In this document: one piece after another, positions 1 to 6,651 of the stretch
Layout of the letters: each line of letters starts with the position of its first letter
How positions within the stretch are numbered: the stretch's first letter is position 1
Assembly: GCA_023140455.1 (NCBI GenBank)
Contig: JAGLLQ010000420.1
Span: 1 to 7,853 of the forward strand
Direction of reading: 5' to 3'
DNA: 7,853 nucleotides
Origin: Desulfobacteraceae bacterium
GTDB taxonomy: Bacteria; Desulfobacterota; Desulfobacteria; Desulfobacterales; Desulfobacteraceae
Translations under genes and position numbers: made by a program
The notes under the pieces: model-generated
The model's database searches: none
Told to the model about the DNA's origin: nothing
Seen by the model: the letters and a program-made list of their open reading frames with translations, nothing else

Positions 1-2
1 CA

Positions 3-1139
3 AGACCTGCTGATCTTTATCTTGAGGGAAGTGATCAACATAGAGGCTGGTTCCATTCATCTCTTTTAACTTCTGTTGGAAGTACAGGCAAAGCGCCCTA
101 TAAAGCAGTTCTTACCCATGGATTTGTTGTTGATGCAAAAGGGCATAAAATGTCTAAATCAGTTGGAAATGTTATTGCGCCTGAAAAAATTATCAAGCAA
201 TATGGTGCAGATATTTTACGATTGTGGACTGCGGCTTCTGATTATCGAGGTGACGTAAGTATCTCAGATAATATTTTAAAACAGCTTTCAGATGCATATA
301 GGAGAATAAGAAATACTTGCAGATTTATGCTGGGAAATCTTTTTGATTTTGATGTTAAAAAAGATATGACATCTTTTGAATCAATGTCTGAGCTGGACAG
401 ATTTATTCTTCATAAGTATTCTCTTGTTGTTCAAACTTCTTTAAAAGCATATGAAGACTTTGAATTCCATAAAATATATCATACTTTATATAATTTCTGT
501 ATTGTTGATCTGTCATCTTTTTATCTTGATATCATAAAAGACAGGCTTTATGTAAACCCTGAAAATGAAATTGAAAGGCGTAATTCACAGACTGTAATGT
601 ATATCATTTTAGATTCCATTGTTAGGATCATGGCACCGGTTTTGTCTTTTACTGCTGATGAAATATGGAATTTTATGCCAGAGTATGATGGAAAAGAAGA
701 AAGTGTGTCCCTTGCTTCAATGGCTGTTTATGATGATAAATTTAGAGATGACAAGCTTTCTGCAAAATGGGAAACAATACTGAACATAAGAGCAGAAGTG
801 ACAAAAGCACTTGAAGAAGCAAGGGTTGCCAAGCTTATTGGACATCCCTTAGATGCCTCTATTGCAATTAAGCTTCCGGATCAGGAATATAAAGATATTT
901 TTTCAAGTCTTAATGAAGATTTACGGGATTTATTTATTGTATCAAATGTAACTATATCTGAAGATCTCGATGATACAGCATATCAAGGACAGGAGATTGA
1001 AAATTTAAAAATTCTTGTACAGCGGGCAATAGGTGAAAAGTGTGAGAGATGCTGGAGATATGATACAACGATAGGAGAGAATAACGATCATCCTACTATT
1101 TGTTCAAGATGTGTTACTGCTTTGAAAAAAATATTATAA
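3..1139 (+). CDS. ileS: Isoleucyl-tRNA synthetase, C-terminal 378 residues (5' end outside window)
   Basis: This cytoplasmic class I aminoacyl-tRNA synthetase charges tRNA-Ile with isoleucine. The reading frame is open from base 3, upstream of the first ATG at 150, so the gene is cut by the window edge and is not a short gene. Visible residues 8-17 (EGSDQHRGWF) are the conserved IleS catalytic-core segment. KMSKS, the class I ATP-binding loop, is at 49-53 (bases 147-161). The helical anticodon-binding domain follows, roughly 100-300. The C-terminus carries a four-cysteine zinc finger: Cys347 and Cys350 (in KCERCW), and Cys367 and Cys370 (CSRC), typical of bacterial IleS. The full enzyme is usually over 900 residues, so about 40% is seen. 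The TAA stop directly abuts the lspA ATG, in the same reading frame. No frameshift or missing motif is visible. Identification is secure. Confidence 0.97.
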   Translation, partial: RPADLYLEGSDQHRGWFHSSLLTSVGSTGKAPYKAVLTHGFVVDAKGHKMSKSVGNVIAPEKIIKQYGADILRLWTAASDYRGDVSISDNILKQLSDAYRRIRNTCRFMLGNLFDFDVKKDMTSFESMSELDRFILHKYSLVVQTSLKAYEDFEFHKIYHTLYNFCIVDLSSFYLDIIKDRLYVNPENEIERRNSQTVMYIILDSIVRIMAPVLSFTADEIWNFMPEYDGKEESVSLASMAVYDDKFRDDKLSAKWETILNIRAEVTKALEEARVAKLIGHPLDASIAIKLPDQEYKDIFSSLNEDLRDLFIVSNVTISEDLDDTAYQGQEIENLKILVQRAIGEKCERCWRYDTTIGENNDHPTICSRCVTALKKIL

Positions 1140-1658
1140 ATGGCGTTCCATGATATATTCAAAGGGTTTGATAAGAATCCATTTATCCGGCTCTGTTTAA
1201 TCAGTAGTTTTATAGTAATCCTTGATCAGATAACAAAACAGATTATTAAATCTTCTGTACAGATGTATGAAACTATACCTGTGATTGGAGGTTTTTTTAA
1301 TATTGTTTTTGTAGAAAACCCGGGTGGTGCATTTGGTCTTTTATCTGATCAGTCAATTTTTGTCAGAAAGTTTGTTTTTTTATTTTTGTCTTCAATAATT
1401 GCAGTTTTTGTACTCTGGTTTTATAAAAAAATATGTAAAGAATATTTTATTCTATCATGTGGCATTGCAATGATCTTTGGCGGAGCAGTTGGTAATCTGA
1501 TTGATCGGTTCAGGTTTGAAGGGAAAGTCGTTGATTTCCTTGATTTTTACATTAAAAATTACCATTGGCCTGCTTTTAATGTTGCTGACAGTGCAATCAA
1601 TATTGGGATGGGTATATTATTATATCATATACTATTTAATAAAATTTCAGATTTCTAA
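1140..1658 (+). CDS. lspA: Lipoprotein signal peptidase (signal peptidase II)
   Basis: This inner-membrane aspartyl protease cleaves the signal peptide from diacylglyceryl-modified prolipoproteins. The protein has 172 residues, a normal family length. Hydrophobic segments lie at about 15-30, 72-94, 103-120 and 152-166, fitting the four-helix LspA topology. Conserved blocks are visible: ENPGGAFG (59-66), GGAVGNLIDR (114-123), KVVDFLDF (129-136) and FNVADSAINIG (146-156). By family comparison, Asp132 and Asp150 are the catalytic pair. The ATG is the only plausible start before the first helix. It follows the ileS stop with no spacer and no recognisable Shine-Dalgarno site, so translation probably depends on ribosomes finishing ileS. 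The ileS-lspA pairing is common in bacteria. lgt, the preceding enzyme of the same pathway, lies 12 nt downstream. Confidence 0.97.
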   Translation: MAFHDIFKGFDKNPFIRLCLISSFIVILDQITKQIIKSSVQMYETIPVIGGFFNIVFVENPGGAFGLLSDQSIFVRKFVFLFLSSIIAVFVLWFYKKICKEYFILSCGIAMIFGGAVGNLIDRFRFEGKVVDFLDFYIKNYHWPAFNVADSAINIGMGILLYHILFNKISDF

Positions 1659-1662
1659 GGAG
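1657..1662 (+). promoter_or_regulatory. Ribosome binding site of lgt
   Basis: AAGGAG ends 8 nt before the GTG at 1671 and shares its first two bases with the lspA TAA stop (1656-1658). It decides in favour of the GTG start of lgt. The overlap with the stop codon suggests coupling to lspA translation. Confidence 0.85.
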
Positions 1663-1670
1663 AGAGCAGA

Positions 1671-2441
1671 GTGCATCCTATATTACTAAAAATTGGCAGC
1701 CTCACATTATATACTTATGGTTTTTTTGTAGCCCTTGGTTTTCTTACAGCCATTATAGTGTCACGAATATTTGCAAAAAAAAATGATATTGACCCCCAAC
1801 TGATAACAGACCTTATATTTGCAATTCTTGTTTCAGCTTTAATTGGAGCAAGGCTAATGTATGTAATAATTAATTTTGCTTACTATAAAAATGATTTAAT
1901 TTCTGTTTTTAAATTATGGGATGGCGGTCTTGTCTTTTATGGTGGATTTATTGCTTCTGTAATCGGAAGTTATGTTTTTATTAATATCAAGAAATTAAGT
2001 TTATGGAAAACTGCTGATATAATCGCACCCAGTATTGCACTTGGTCATGCTGTAGGTAGAGTAGGGTGTTTTTTTGCAGGATGTTGCTATGGCAAAACAT
2101 GTTCAAAACCATGGGCTATTACATTTTCAAACCCTGATTCTCTTGCCCCTATAGGAGTTCATCTACATCCAACCCAGCTATATTCAGTTTTTTCAAATCT
2201 TTCCATTTTTTTGATTCTATTATTAATTTATAAGATGAAAAAATTTCATGGCCAGGTTTTCCTTAGTTATCTATTGATATACAGTATTTTTAGAAGTTAT
2301 ATAGAAACATTTAGGGGAGATTTTAGAGGAGATTTTTTTGGATTTCCCATCTCAGTATCCCAGGGTATTAGTCTTGTAATCGGTATAATTTCAATATATA
2401 TGTTATTTTATCTTTATAAAAAGCATAATGACTCAAATTAA
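1671..2441 (+). CDS. lgt: Phosphatidylglycerol:prolipoprotein diacylglyceryl transferase
   Basis: This integral inner-membrane enzyme transfers diacylglycerol from phosphatidylglycerol to the lipobox cysteine of prolipoproteins, the step before LspA cleavage. The 256 residues are near the usual 260-290. The Lgt signature is at 129-141 (GRVGCFFAGCCYG), with Arg130 aligning to the essential Arg143 of E. coli. HPTQLY is at 166-171. The late arginine motif FRGDFRGDFFG (214-224) places Arg215 at the position of E. coli Arg239. The GGLVFYGG block at 85-92 has Tyr90 where E. coli has His103. Several hydrophobic helices run from about 16 to 250. The start is GTG, supported by AAGGAG 8 nt upstream, and the N-terminus (HPILLKIGSLTLYTYG) fits the family. 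The end overlaps holA by 14 nt, suggesting translational coupling. Confidence 0.96.
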   Translation: MHPILLKIGSLTLYTYGFFVALGFLTAIIVSRIFAKKNDIDPQLITDLIFAILVSALIGARLMYVIINFAYYKNDLISVFKLWDGGLVFYGGFIASVIGSYVFINIKKLSLWKTADIIAPSIALGHAVGRVGCFFAGCCYGKTCSKPWAITFSNPDSLAPIGVHLHPTQLYSVFSNLSIFLILLLIYKMKKFHGQVFLSYLLIYSIFRSYIETFRGDFRGDFFGFPISVSQGISLVIGIISIYMLFYLYKKHNDSN

Positions 2442-3588
2442 ATATACTCAACTTGAAGATTCTTTAAAATCTATAACAAAGCCTGAGTTACCTCAATTGT
2501 TTTTTTTATGGGGTGAACAATATATAACAGATGAAAACACTGAATTTATAATTAACAACCTGCTTTCAAAAGAGGAACGAAAACTTTTCTATACAGTTCT
2601 CACAGGTGATGGCTTAACAATAAATAACATTATTGATGAGATTTCAACATACTCAGTTTTTTTAGATAAAAAAGTGATTTTTGCAAAAGATCTAACCGCT
2701 TCTAAAGATGATTTTAAAAGATTATCTGATTTTATTATTAAAGGTATACCTGAAAATAATTTTCTGCTTTTATCTTTAACAAAAATTGATAAAAGATCTG
2801 TTTTTTTTAAAACTGTTAAGGAATACGGTCTTATAGTTGATTGTACCATCCCCAAAGGATTAAGCCAAAGAGATATTGGAGAACAAACAAAGTTTCTACG
2901 CAATGAAATGAACAGAATTCTTCATGCAAATCAAAAAGAAATAGAAGAAAAGGCTTTTTTAAAACTTATTGATCTCATAGGCTTTAATCCAGAAATCTTT
3001 ATAGATAATTTAGAAAAACTTGTTTCATTTATTGGTCAAAAAAAGAGAATAAACATTGATGATGTATCTCAATTAACTAACAGAACTAAAATTGACCCAA
3101 TTTTTGATTTTACCAATGCATTTTCCGATAAAAATATTAAATCATCTATATTTTTTTTATCTTCCTTATTAAGATCAAATTTTCATGTTCTCCAGATTCT
3201 AAAGGCATTAACCAATCATGTAAGAAAAATTTTCGCTGCTAAATCTTTTATTGAAGATTTAAATACAAAAAATAAAAAGATATGGGAAAAAGGTCTTGAT
3301 TTTAATAGGTTTAACAATTTTATCGTTCCTGAGATAAAAAATGCTGACGATGCTCTTGCCAGGGAACTTGATTCCTGGCAGGAAACAGTAAGCGATTTTT
3401 TCCTTGCATCAAAATCCAAAAGCACCTATCCTGAATATCAGATATTTAAAAAATCTGACAATTTTTCATTGAGGGAACTTGAAAACATTTTAATTGAAAT
3501 AGCTGAACTTGATAACAAGTTCAAATCATCGTCTCAGGACCCAGAGATTCTAATTAAAGACTTTATTTTCAGAATTTGTATTTTATAA
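2428..3588 (+). CDS. holA: DNA polymerase III subunit delta
   Basis: The delta subunit is part of the clamp loader: it binds and opens the beta sliding clamp, which is loaded at primer termini. The 386-residue protein is somewhat longer than the usual roughly 340. The N-terminus (LPQLFFLWGEQYITDE, about 21-36) matches the HolA opening strand and acidic turn, and there is no Walker A lysine, as expected for delta. The middle holds FNPEIFIDNLEKL (about 191-203) and, near 209-230, IDDVSQLTNRTKIDPIFD, corresponding to the family's EKL...dV...iFd pattern. The C-terminal third is helical, with LRSNFHVLQILKALTNHVRKIF resembling the collar domain. Sequence conservation in HolA is low, so this rests on overall pattern and motif order. 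The start ATG lies inside the lgt end, with no strong Shine-Dalgarno site (only AAAAG nearby). Three runs of eight T (2500-2507, 2801-2808, 3151-3158) reflect AT-rich codon use. Confidence 0.83.
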   Translation: MTQIKYTQLEDSLKSITKPELPQLFFLWGEQYITDENTEFIINNLLSKEERKLFYTVLTGDGLTINNIIDEISTYSVFLDKKVIFAKDLTASKDDFKRLSDFIIKGIPENNFLLLSLTKIDKRSVFFKTVKEYGLIVDCTIPKGLSQRDIGEQTKFLRNEMNRILHANQKEIEEKAFLKLIDLIGFNPEIFIDNLEKLVSFIGQKKRINIDDVSQLTNRTKIDPIFDFTNAFSDKNIKSSIFFLSSLLRSNFHVLQILKALTNHVRKIFAAKSFIEDLNTKNKKIWEKGLDFNRFNNFIVPEIKNADDALARELDSWQETVSDFFLASKSKSTYPEYQIFKKSDNFSLRELENILIEIAELDNKFKSSSQDPEILIKDFIFRICIL

Positions 3589-3599
3589 GTCTCTATTCC

Positions 3600-3605
3600 A
3601 GGAGG
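3600..3605 (+). promoter_or_regulatory. Ribosome binding site of pyk
   Basis: A perfect AGGAGG lies 8 nt before the ATG at 3614, in the 25-nt gap after holA. It is the strongest Shine-Dalgarno site in the window and fixes the start of pyruvate kinase. It fits higher translation of this metabolic gene than of its upstream neighbours. No clear promoter is visible in the gap. Confidence 0.9.
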
Positions 3606-3613
3606 AATAAATC

Positions 3614-5029
3614 ATGATACGAAAAACTAAAATTATTGCAACAATTTCCAATAAGTCGTGTGAGCCTTCATTTATAGAAAGATTATTTATAGCAGGCATC
3701 AATGTTGTAAGGCTGAATACTGCACATATGACACATGATGACGCCCTTGATGTTATCAATAATACAAGGAAAGTCTCTGACAAAATTGCTATTTTAATTG
3801 ACACAAAAGGGCCGGAAATAAGAACTTGTAAGGCAGATTCTCCCATGTCTGTCAAACATGGCGATACTATTCGTATAAAAGGTGACCATAATAAAAAATC
3901 AAAGAACGATGTTCTTTGTGTATCTTATGATAATTTTGTTCATGATGTTCCAATGGGTAGCTCTATCATGATAGATGACGGGTGTCTTGCTCTTGCTGTA
4001 ATGGAAAAAGATGACAAATATCTTTATTGCCATGTTGAAAATGATGGTATTATTGGTGAGAAAAAGAGTGTAAATATTCCTTCTGTCCATGTTAAACTTC
4101 CTGCATTGAGCGAAAAAGATAAAGGATTTATTAAGTTTGCAGCTGAGAATAATGTGGATTTTATCGCCCATTCATTTGTAAGGAATAAAGAAGATGTCCT
4201 GGCAGTTCAAGAAATTCTTGATAAAGAAAAAAGTAAGATCAAAATTATTGCAAAAATTGAAAATTGTGATGGAGTTGATAATTTAGAAGAAATTTTAGAT
4301 CATGCGTATGGAGTCATGGTAGCACGTGGAGATCTTGCTGTTGAAATTCCTGCAGAAAGAATTCCTTTAATTCAAAAACAGATCGTAAAAATTTGTATAA
4401 AGAGAAGAAGACCTGTCATAATCGCAACTCAGATGCTTCATACAATGATACAATCTCCAAGACCCACAAGAGCTGAAGTTTCTGATGTTGCCAATGCCTG
4501 TCTTGATCATACTGATGCACTTATGCTGTCAGGTGAGACAGCAAATGGTAAATATCCTGAAGAAGCAGTACGAACTATGGCAAGCATAGCACAAGAGGTT
4601 GAAACAAGAACAAGTTCGTTTGTTGATGTTCCATATGCTTCAGAAAATAAAGTTACTGCTTATCTTGCAAAGGCAGGAGTTAAAGCTTCCTTAAGACTCA
4701 ATACCAAAGCAATTCTGGCAGATTCAATGACTGGCAGATCAATTAGAGAAATAGCTGCATATAGAGGTGATAACCCACTATTTGCACAGGTTTATGATCA
4801 ACAGGTCATGCGAGAGCTTGCTTTGTCATATGGAGTATATGCTACATTTATTGAAAGGGATGATATTTCAAAATTTCCATTTGAAAGAGTTGTTTCAACA
4901 CTGCTAAAAGAGAAGCGTTTTTTTTCAGATGACTTGGTTACAGTGCTTGCCGGGCATTTTGGTGCGAAACATGGTGTGTCATATGTGGAAATCGCTGAAG
5001 CCGGAAATATGATGGGTTTGTCATCCTAA
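3614..5029 (+). CDS. pyk: Pyruvate kinase
   Basis: This cytoplasmic glycolytic enzyme converts phosphoenolpyruvate and ADP to pyruvate and ATP. The 471 residues match the family. The A-domain barrel starts with RKTKIIATIS (3-12) and RLNTAH (33-38). DTKGPEIRT (63-71) holds the Asp-Thr and Glu metal-site residues; the Glu in GPEIR is the form found in K+-dependent enzymes. The B domain spans roughly 72-170. Catalytic Lys214 and metal ligands Glu216 and Asp240 lie in AKIEN and ARGD, followed by ATQML (271-275) with Thr272, PRPTRAEVSDVANA and the LSGETA segment near 305. The C domain spans about 346-471. In RLNTAH, the NFSH of many pyruvate kinases is NTAH, so a K+-ligand serine is alanine. The gene follows holA in the same direction and ends 4 nt into the convergent lipoate gene. 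Confidence 0.97.
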   Translation: MIRKTKIIATISNKSCEPSFIERLFIAGINVVRLNTAHMTHDDALDVINNTRKVSDKIAILIDTKGPEIRTCKADSPMSVKHGDTIRIKGDHNKKSKNDVLCVSYDNFVHDVPMGSSIMIDDGCLALAVMEKDDKYLYCHVENDGIIGEKKSVNIPSVHVKLPALSEKDKGFIKFAAENNVDFIAHSFVRNKEDVLAVQEILDKEKSKIKIIAKIENCDGVDNLEEILDHAYGVMVARGDLAVEIPAERIPLIQKQIVKICIKRRRPVIIATQMLHTMIQSPRPTRAEVSDVANACLDHTDALMLSGETANGKYPEEAVRTMASIAQEVETRTSSFVDVPYASENKVTAYLAKAGVKASLRLNTKAILADSMTGRSIREIAAYRGDNPLFAQVYDQQVMRELALSYGVYATFIERDDISKFPFERVVSTLLKEKRFFSDDLVTVLAGHFGAKHGVSYVEIAEAGNMMGLSS

Positions 5030-6651
5030 TGTGTTAATGTTGCTGGATTAAGAAGTTCTTCAGCTTTATACGAGCTTCTTACAAAAGCGCCAGACGCAAC
5101 TTCTGCAAACCCGATTTTTTTTGCAAGCTTTTCAAGCTCTTCAAATTCCTCAGGAGAATAATATTTTTTTACTGAGAGGTGTTCTTTTGAAGGTTGTAAA
5201 TATTGTCCAATTGTCAGCATTGAGCAGCCGGATTTATAAAGATCATTCAGAGTATCACTTAATTCATTATATGTCTCTCCAAGCCCTACCATTATTCCTG
5301 ATTTAACAGGAATTGAACCATCAATTTTTAAAGAATTTGAAAAAAGTGTAAGAGATTGATTATAATCAGCTTCAGGTCTGGCTATCTTGTAGAGAGAGGG
5401 AACAGTCTCAATGTTATGGTTCAACACATCTGGTTTCGCATCAAGCACAGTTTTGAGAGCTTTTTTATTACCCTTGAAATCAGGAATTAAAACTTCAATT
5501 TTACTTTTTAAGCCCATTTTTTCTCTAATCTGGCAAATTGTCTGTGCAAAATGAGCAGCGCCGCCATCAGGAAGATCATCTCTTGTAACAGAAGTAATAA
5601 CAATATAATTGAGGTTCAGTTTCTTTACTGCATTGGCAACTCTTAATGGTTCATCTGGATCTGGTATGGAAGGTGCTTTGGATTCAATGTTACAGAATTT
5701 ACAATTTCTTGTACATTGGTTTCCAAGAATCATAAAAGTTGACGTTCCTGAACAAAAACATTCCCATTTGTTTGGGCAATTAGCACTTTGACAGACAGTG
5801 TTTAAGTTCTCTTTATTTAAGATATTTCTTACTTTTTCAAATCCTGCACTTTTAGGAAGATTTCTTTTAAGCCATGATGGTTTGATCCTTCTAAAACTTT
5901 TTTCTTGAATGCCTAAATTAATTCCCGGCATGATATTCTCGTATTTATTTTTTAAATCATAGTTAAATACAGTTTCAAAATTTTTAAGTAATGATTTTTG
6001 TACTTCTTTGAAATCTATTTTAATATTTAATTTATCTGTATCTTGAGAATTTGTTTTTAAAAGCTCATTTTCGATTGATGTGATTTCAATATCATTTAAT
6101 CCACAAGGGTTTATCCATGAAAATGGTGTTAAATCAGGGTTGACGTTTAAAGCAAGCCCATGAAAACTAATGCCCTGTTTTAAAGAAATTCCTATACTTC
6201 CAAGCTTGGAATTACCAACCCAGATGCCGGGGTTTTTATTGTTTCTTTCTGCTTTAATACCAAAACTTGAACAGGTTAATATCATTACCTGTTCAAGTCT
6301 ATTAACAAAGGTCGGAATATCAATGTTTAAAGAATTAAGATCAAGGATTGGATACAATACAATTTGACCTGGGCCGTGAAAAGTTATATTTCCGCCTCTT
6401 GTTGTCTTAATGACTTCAATATTTTTAGATTTTAAAAAATCGTTTGAACAGACAAGGTTATCCTTTCCACCTCTTTTACCCAATGTAAAAGTAGGAAAAT
6501 GTTCTGTTAAAATAACTCTGTCATATTCAATTAATTTGTCTTTTTTGGCATTAACAAGATCATATTGAAGATCAAGCGCCCTTTTATAATTTGTTTTTCC
6601 TAAATTAAGACAAAGGGCAGGGCGCTTGTTATTATTTATCCTCTCAGGCAT
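5026..6651 (-). CDS. LipB-LipA fusion: octanoyltransferase plus lipoyl synthase
   Basis: One uninterrupted 541-codon frame joins the two steps of lipoate assembly. Residues about 11-230 are LipB, which moves octanoate from acyl carrier protein to a lysine of a lipoyl domain. It shows RGGNITFHGPGQ (85-96), KLGSIGI (149-155) with catalytic Lys149, and INPCG (180-184) with catalytic Cys183. Residues about 250-541 are LipA, the radical-SAM enzyme that inserts two sulfurs. It shows the auxiliary-cluster cysteines 287, 292 and 298, the radical-SAM CxxxCxxC at 313, 317 and 320, and the C-terminal RSSY (525-528) supplying the cluster serine. Every key residue is present in both halves, and the total nearly equals LipB plus LipA alone, so the linker (about 231-250) is short. 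The ATG at 6651 is preceded by AAGGA and overlaps gcvPB by 16 nt. The likely client is the GcvH protein of the glycine cleavage system. Confidence 0.96.
   Translation of the reverse strand: MPERINNNKRPALCLNLGKTNYKRALDLQYDLVNAKKDKLIEYDRVILTEHFPTFTLGKRGGKDNLVCSNDFLKSKNIEVIKTTRGGNITFHGPGQIVLYPILDLNSLNIDIPTFVNRLEQVMILTCSSFGIKAERNNKNPGIWVGNSKLGSIGISLKQGISFHGLALNVNPDLTPFSWINPCGLNDIEITSIENELLKTNSQDTDKLNIKIDFKEVQKSLLKNFETVFNYDLKNKYENIMPGINLGIQEKSFRRIKPSWLKRNLPKSAGFEKVRNILNKENLNTVCQSANCPNKWECFCSGTSTFMILGNQCTRNCKFCNIESKAPSIPDPDEPLRVANAVKKLNLNYIVITSVTRDDLPDGGAAHFAQTICQIREKMGLKSKIEVLIPDFKGNKKALKTVLDAKPDVLNHNIETVPSLYKIARPEADYNQSLTLFSNSLKIDGSIPVKSGIMVGLGETYNELSDTLNDLYKSGCSMLTIGQYLQPSKEHLSVKKYYSPEEFEELEKLAKKIGFAEVASGAFVRSSYKAEELLNPATLTH
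5050..5080 (+). other. Possible stem-loop in the pyk-lipBA convergence zone
   Basis: Bases 5050-5058 can pair with 5072-5080 to form a 9-bp stem (one G-U wobble in plus-strand RNA) around a 13-nt loop. It begins 20 nt past the pyk stop, inside the LipA C-terminal codons. No run of U follows it, so it is not a canonical intrinsic terminator. It is the only local hairpin I noticed that could end or stabilise the pyk message, and it could equally be a by-product of the conserved codons. Confidence 0.25.

Noticed and set aside
2313..2336. Two near-identical 12-bp units in tandem in lgt, encoding RGDF twice.
   Set aside because: Many Lgt proteins carry an RGD-x-RG pattern here, so the repeat follows the conserved motif and need not be a recent duplication.
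2589..2903. A 104-codon open frame on the minus strand inside holA.
   Set aside because: It is a shadow of holA with no recognisable motif, no ribosome site that I could find and no supporting context.
1775..3158. Homopolymer runs (nine A in lgt at 1775-1783; eight T three times in holA), considered as programmed slippage sites.
   Set aside because: Frames are intact through each run and no alternative frame gives a sensible product. Such runs are expected in an AT-rich genome.
3589..3613. A promoter or riboswitch for pyk in the holA-pyk gap.
   Set aside because: The gap is only 25 nt and holds just the Shine-Dalgarno site; no -35/-10 pair is convincing there.
3583..4171. Two 90-codon minus-strand open frames opposite pyk.
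   Set aside because: They lie opposite strongly conserved pyruvate kinase codons and show no protein features of their own.
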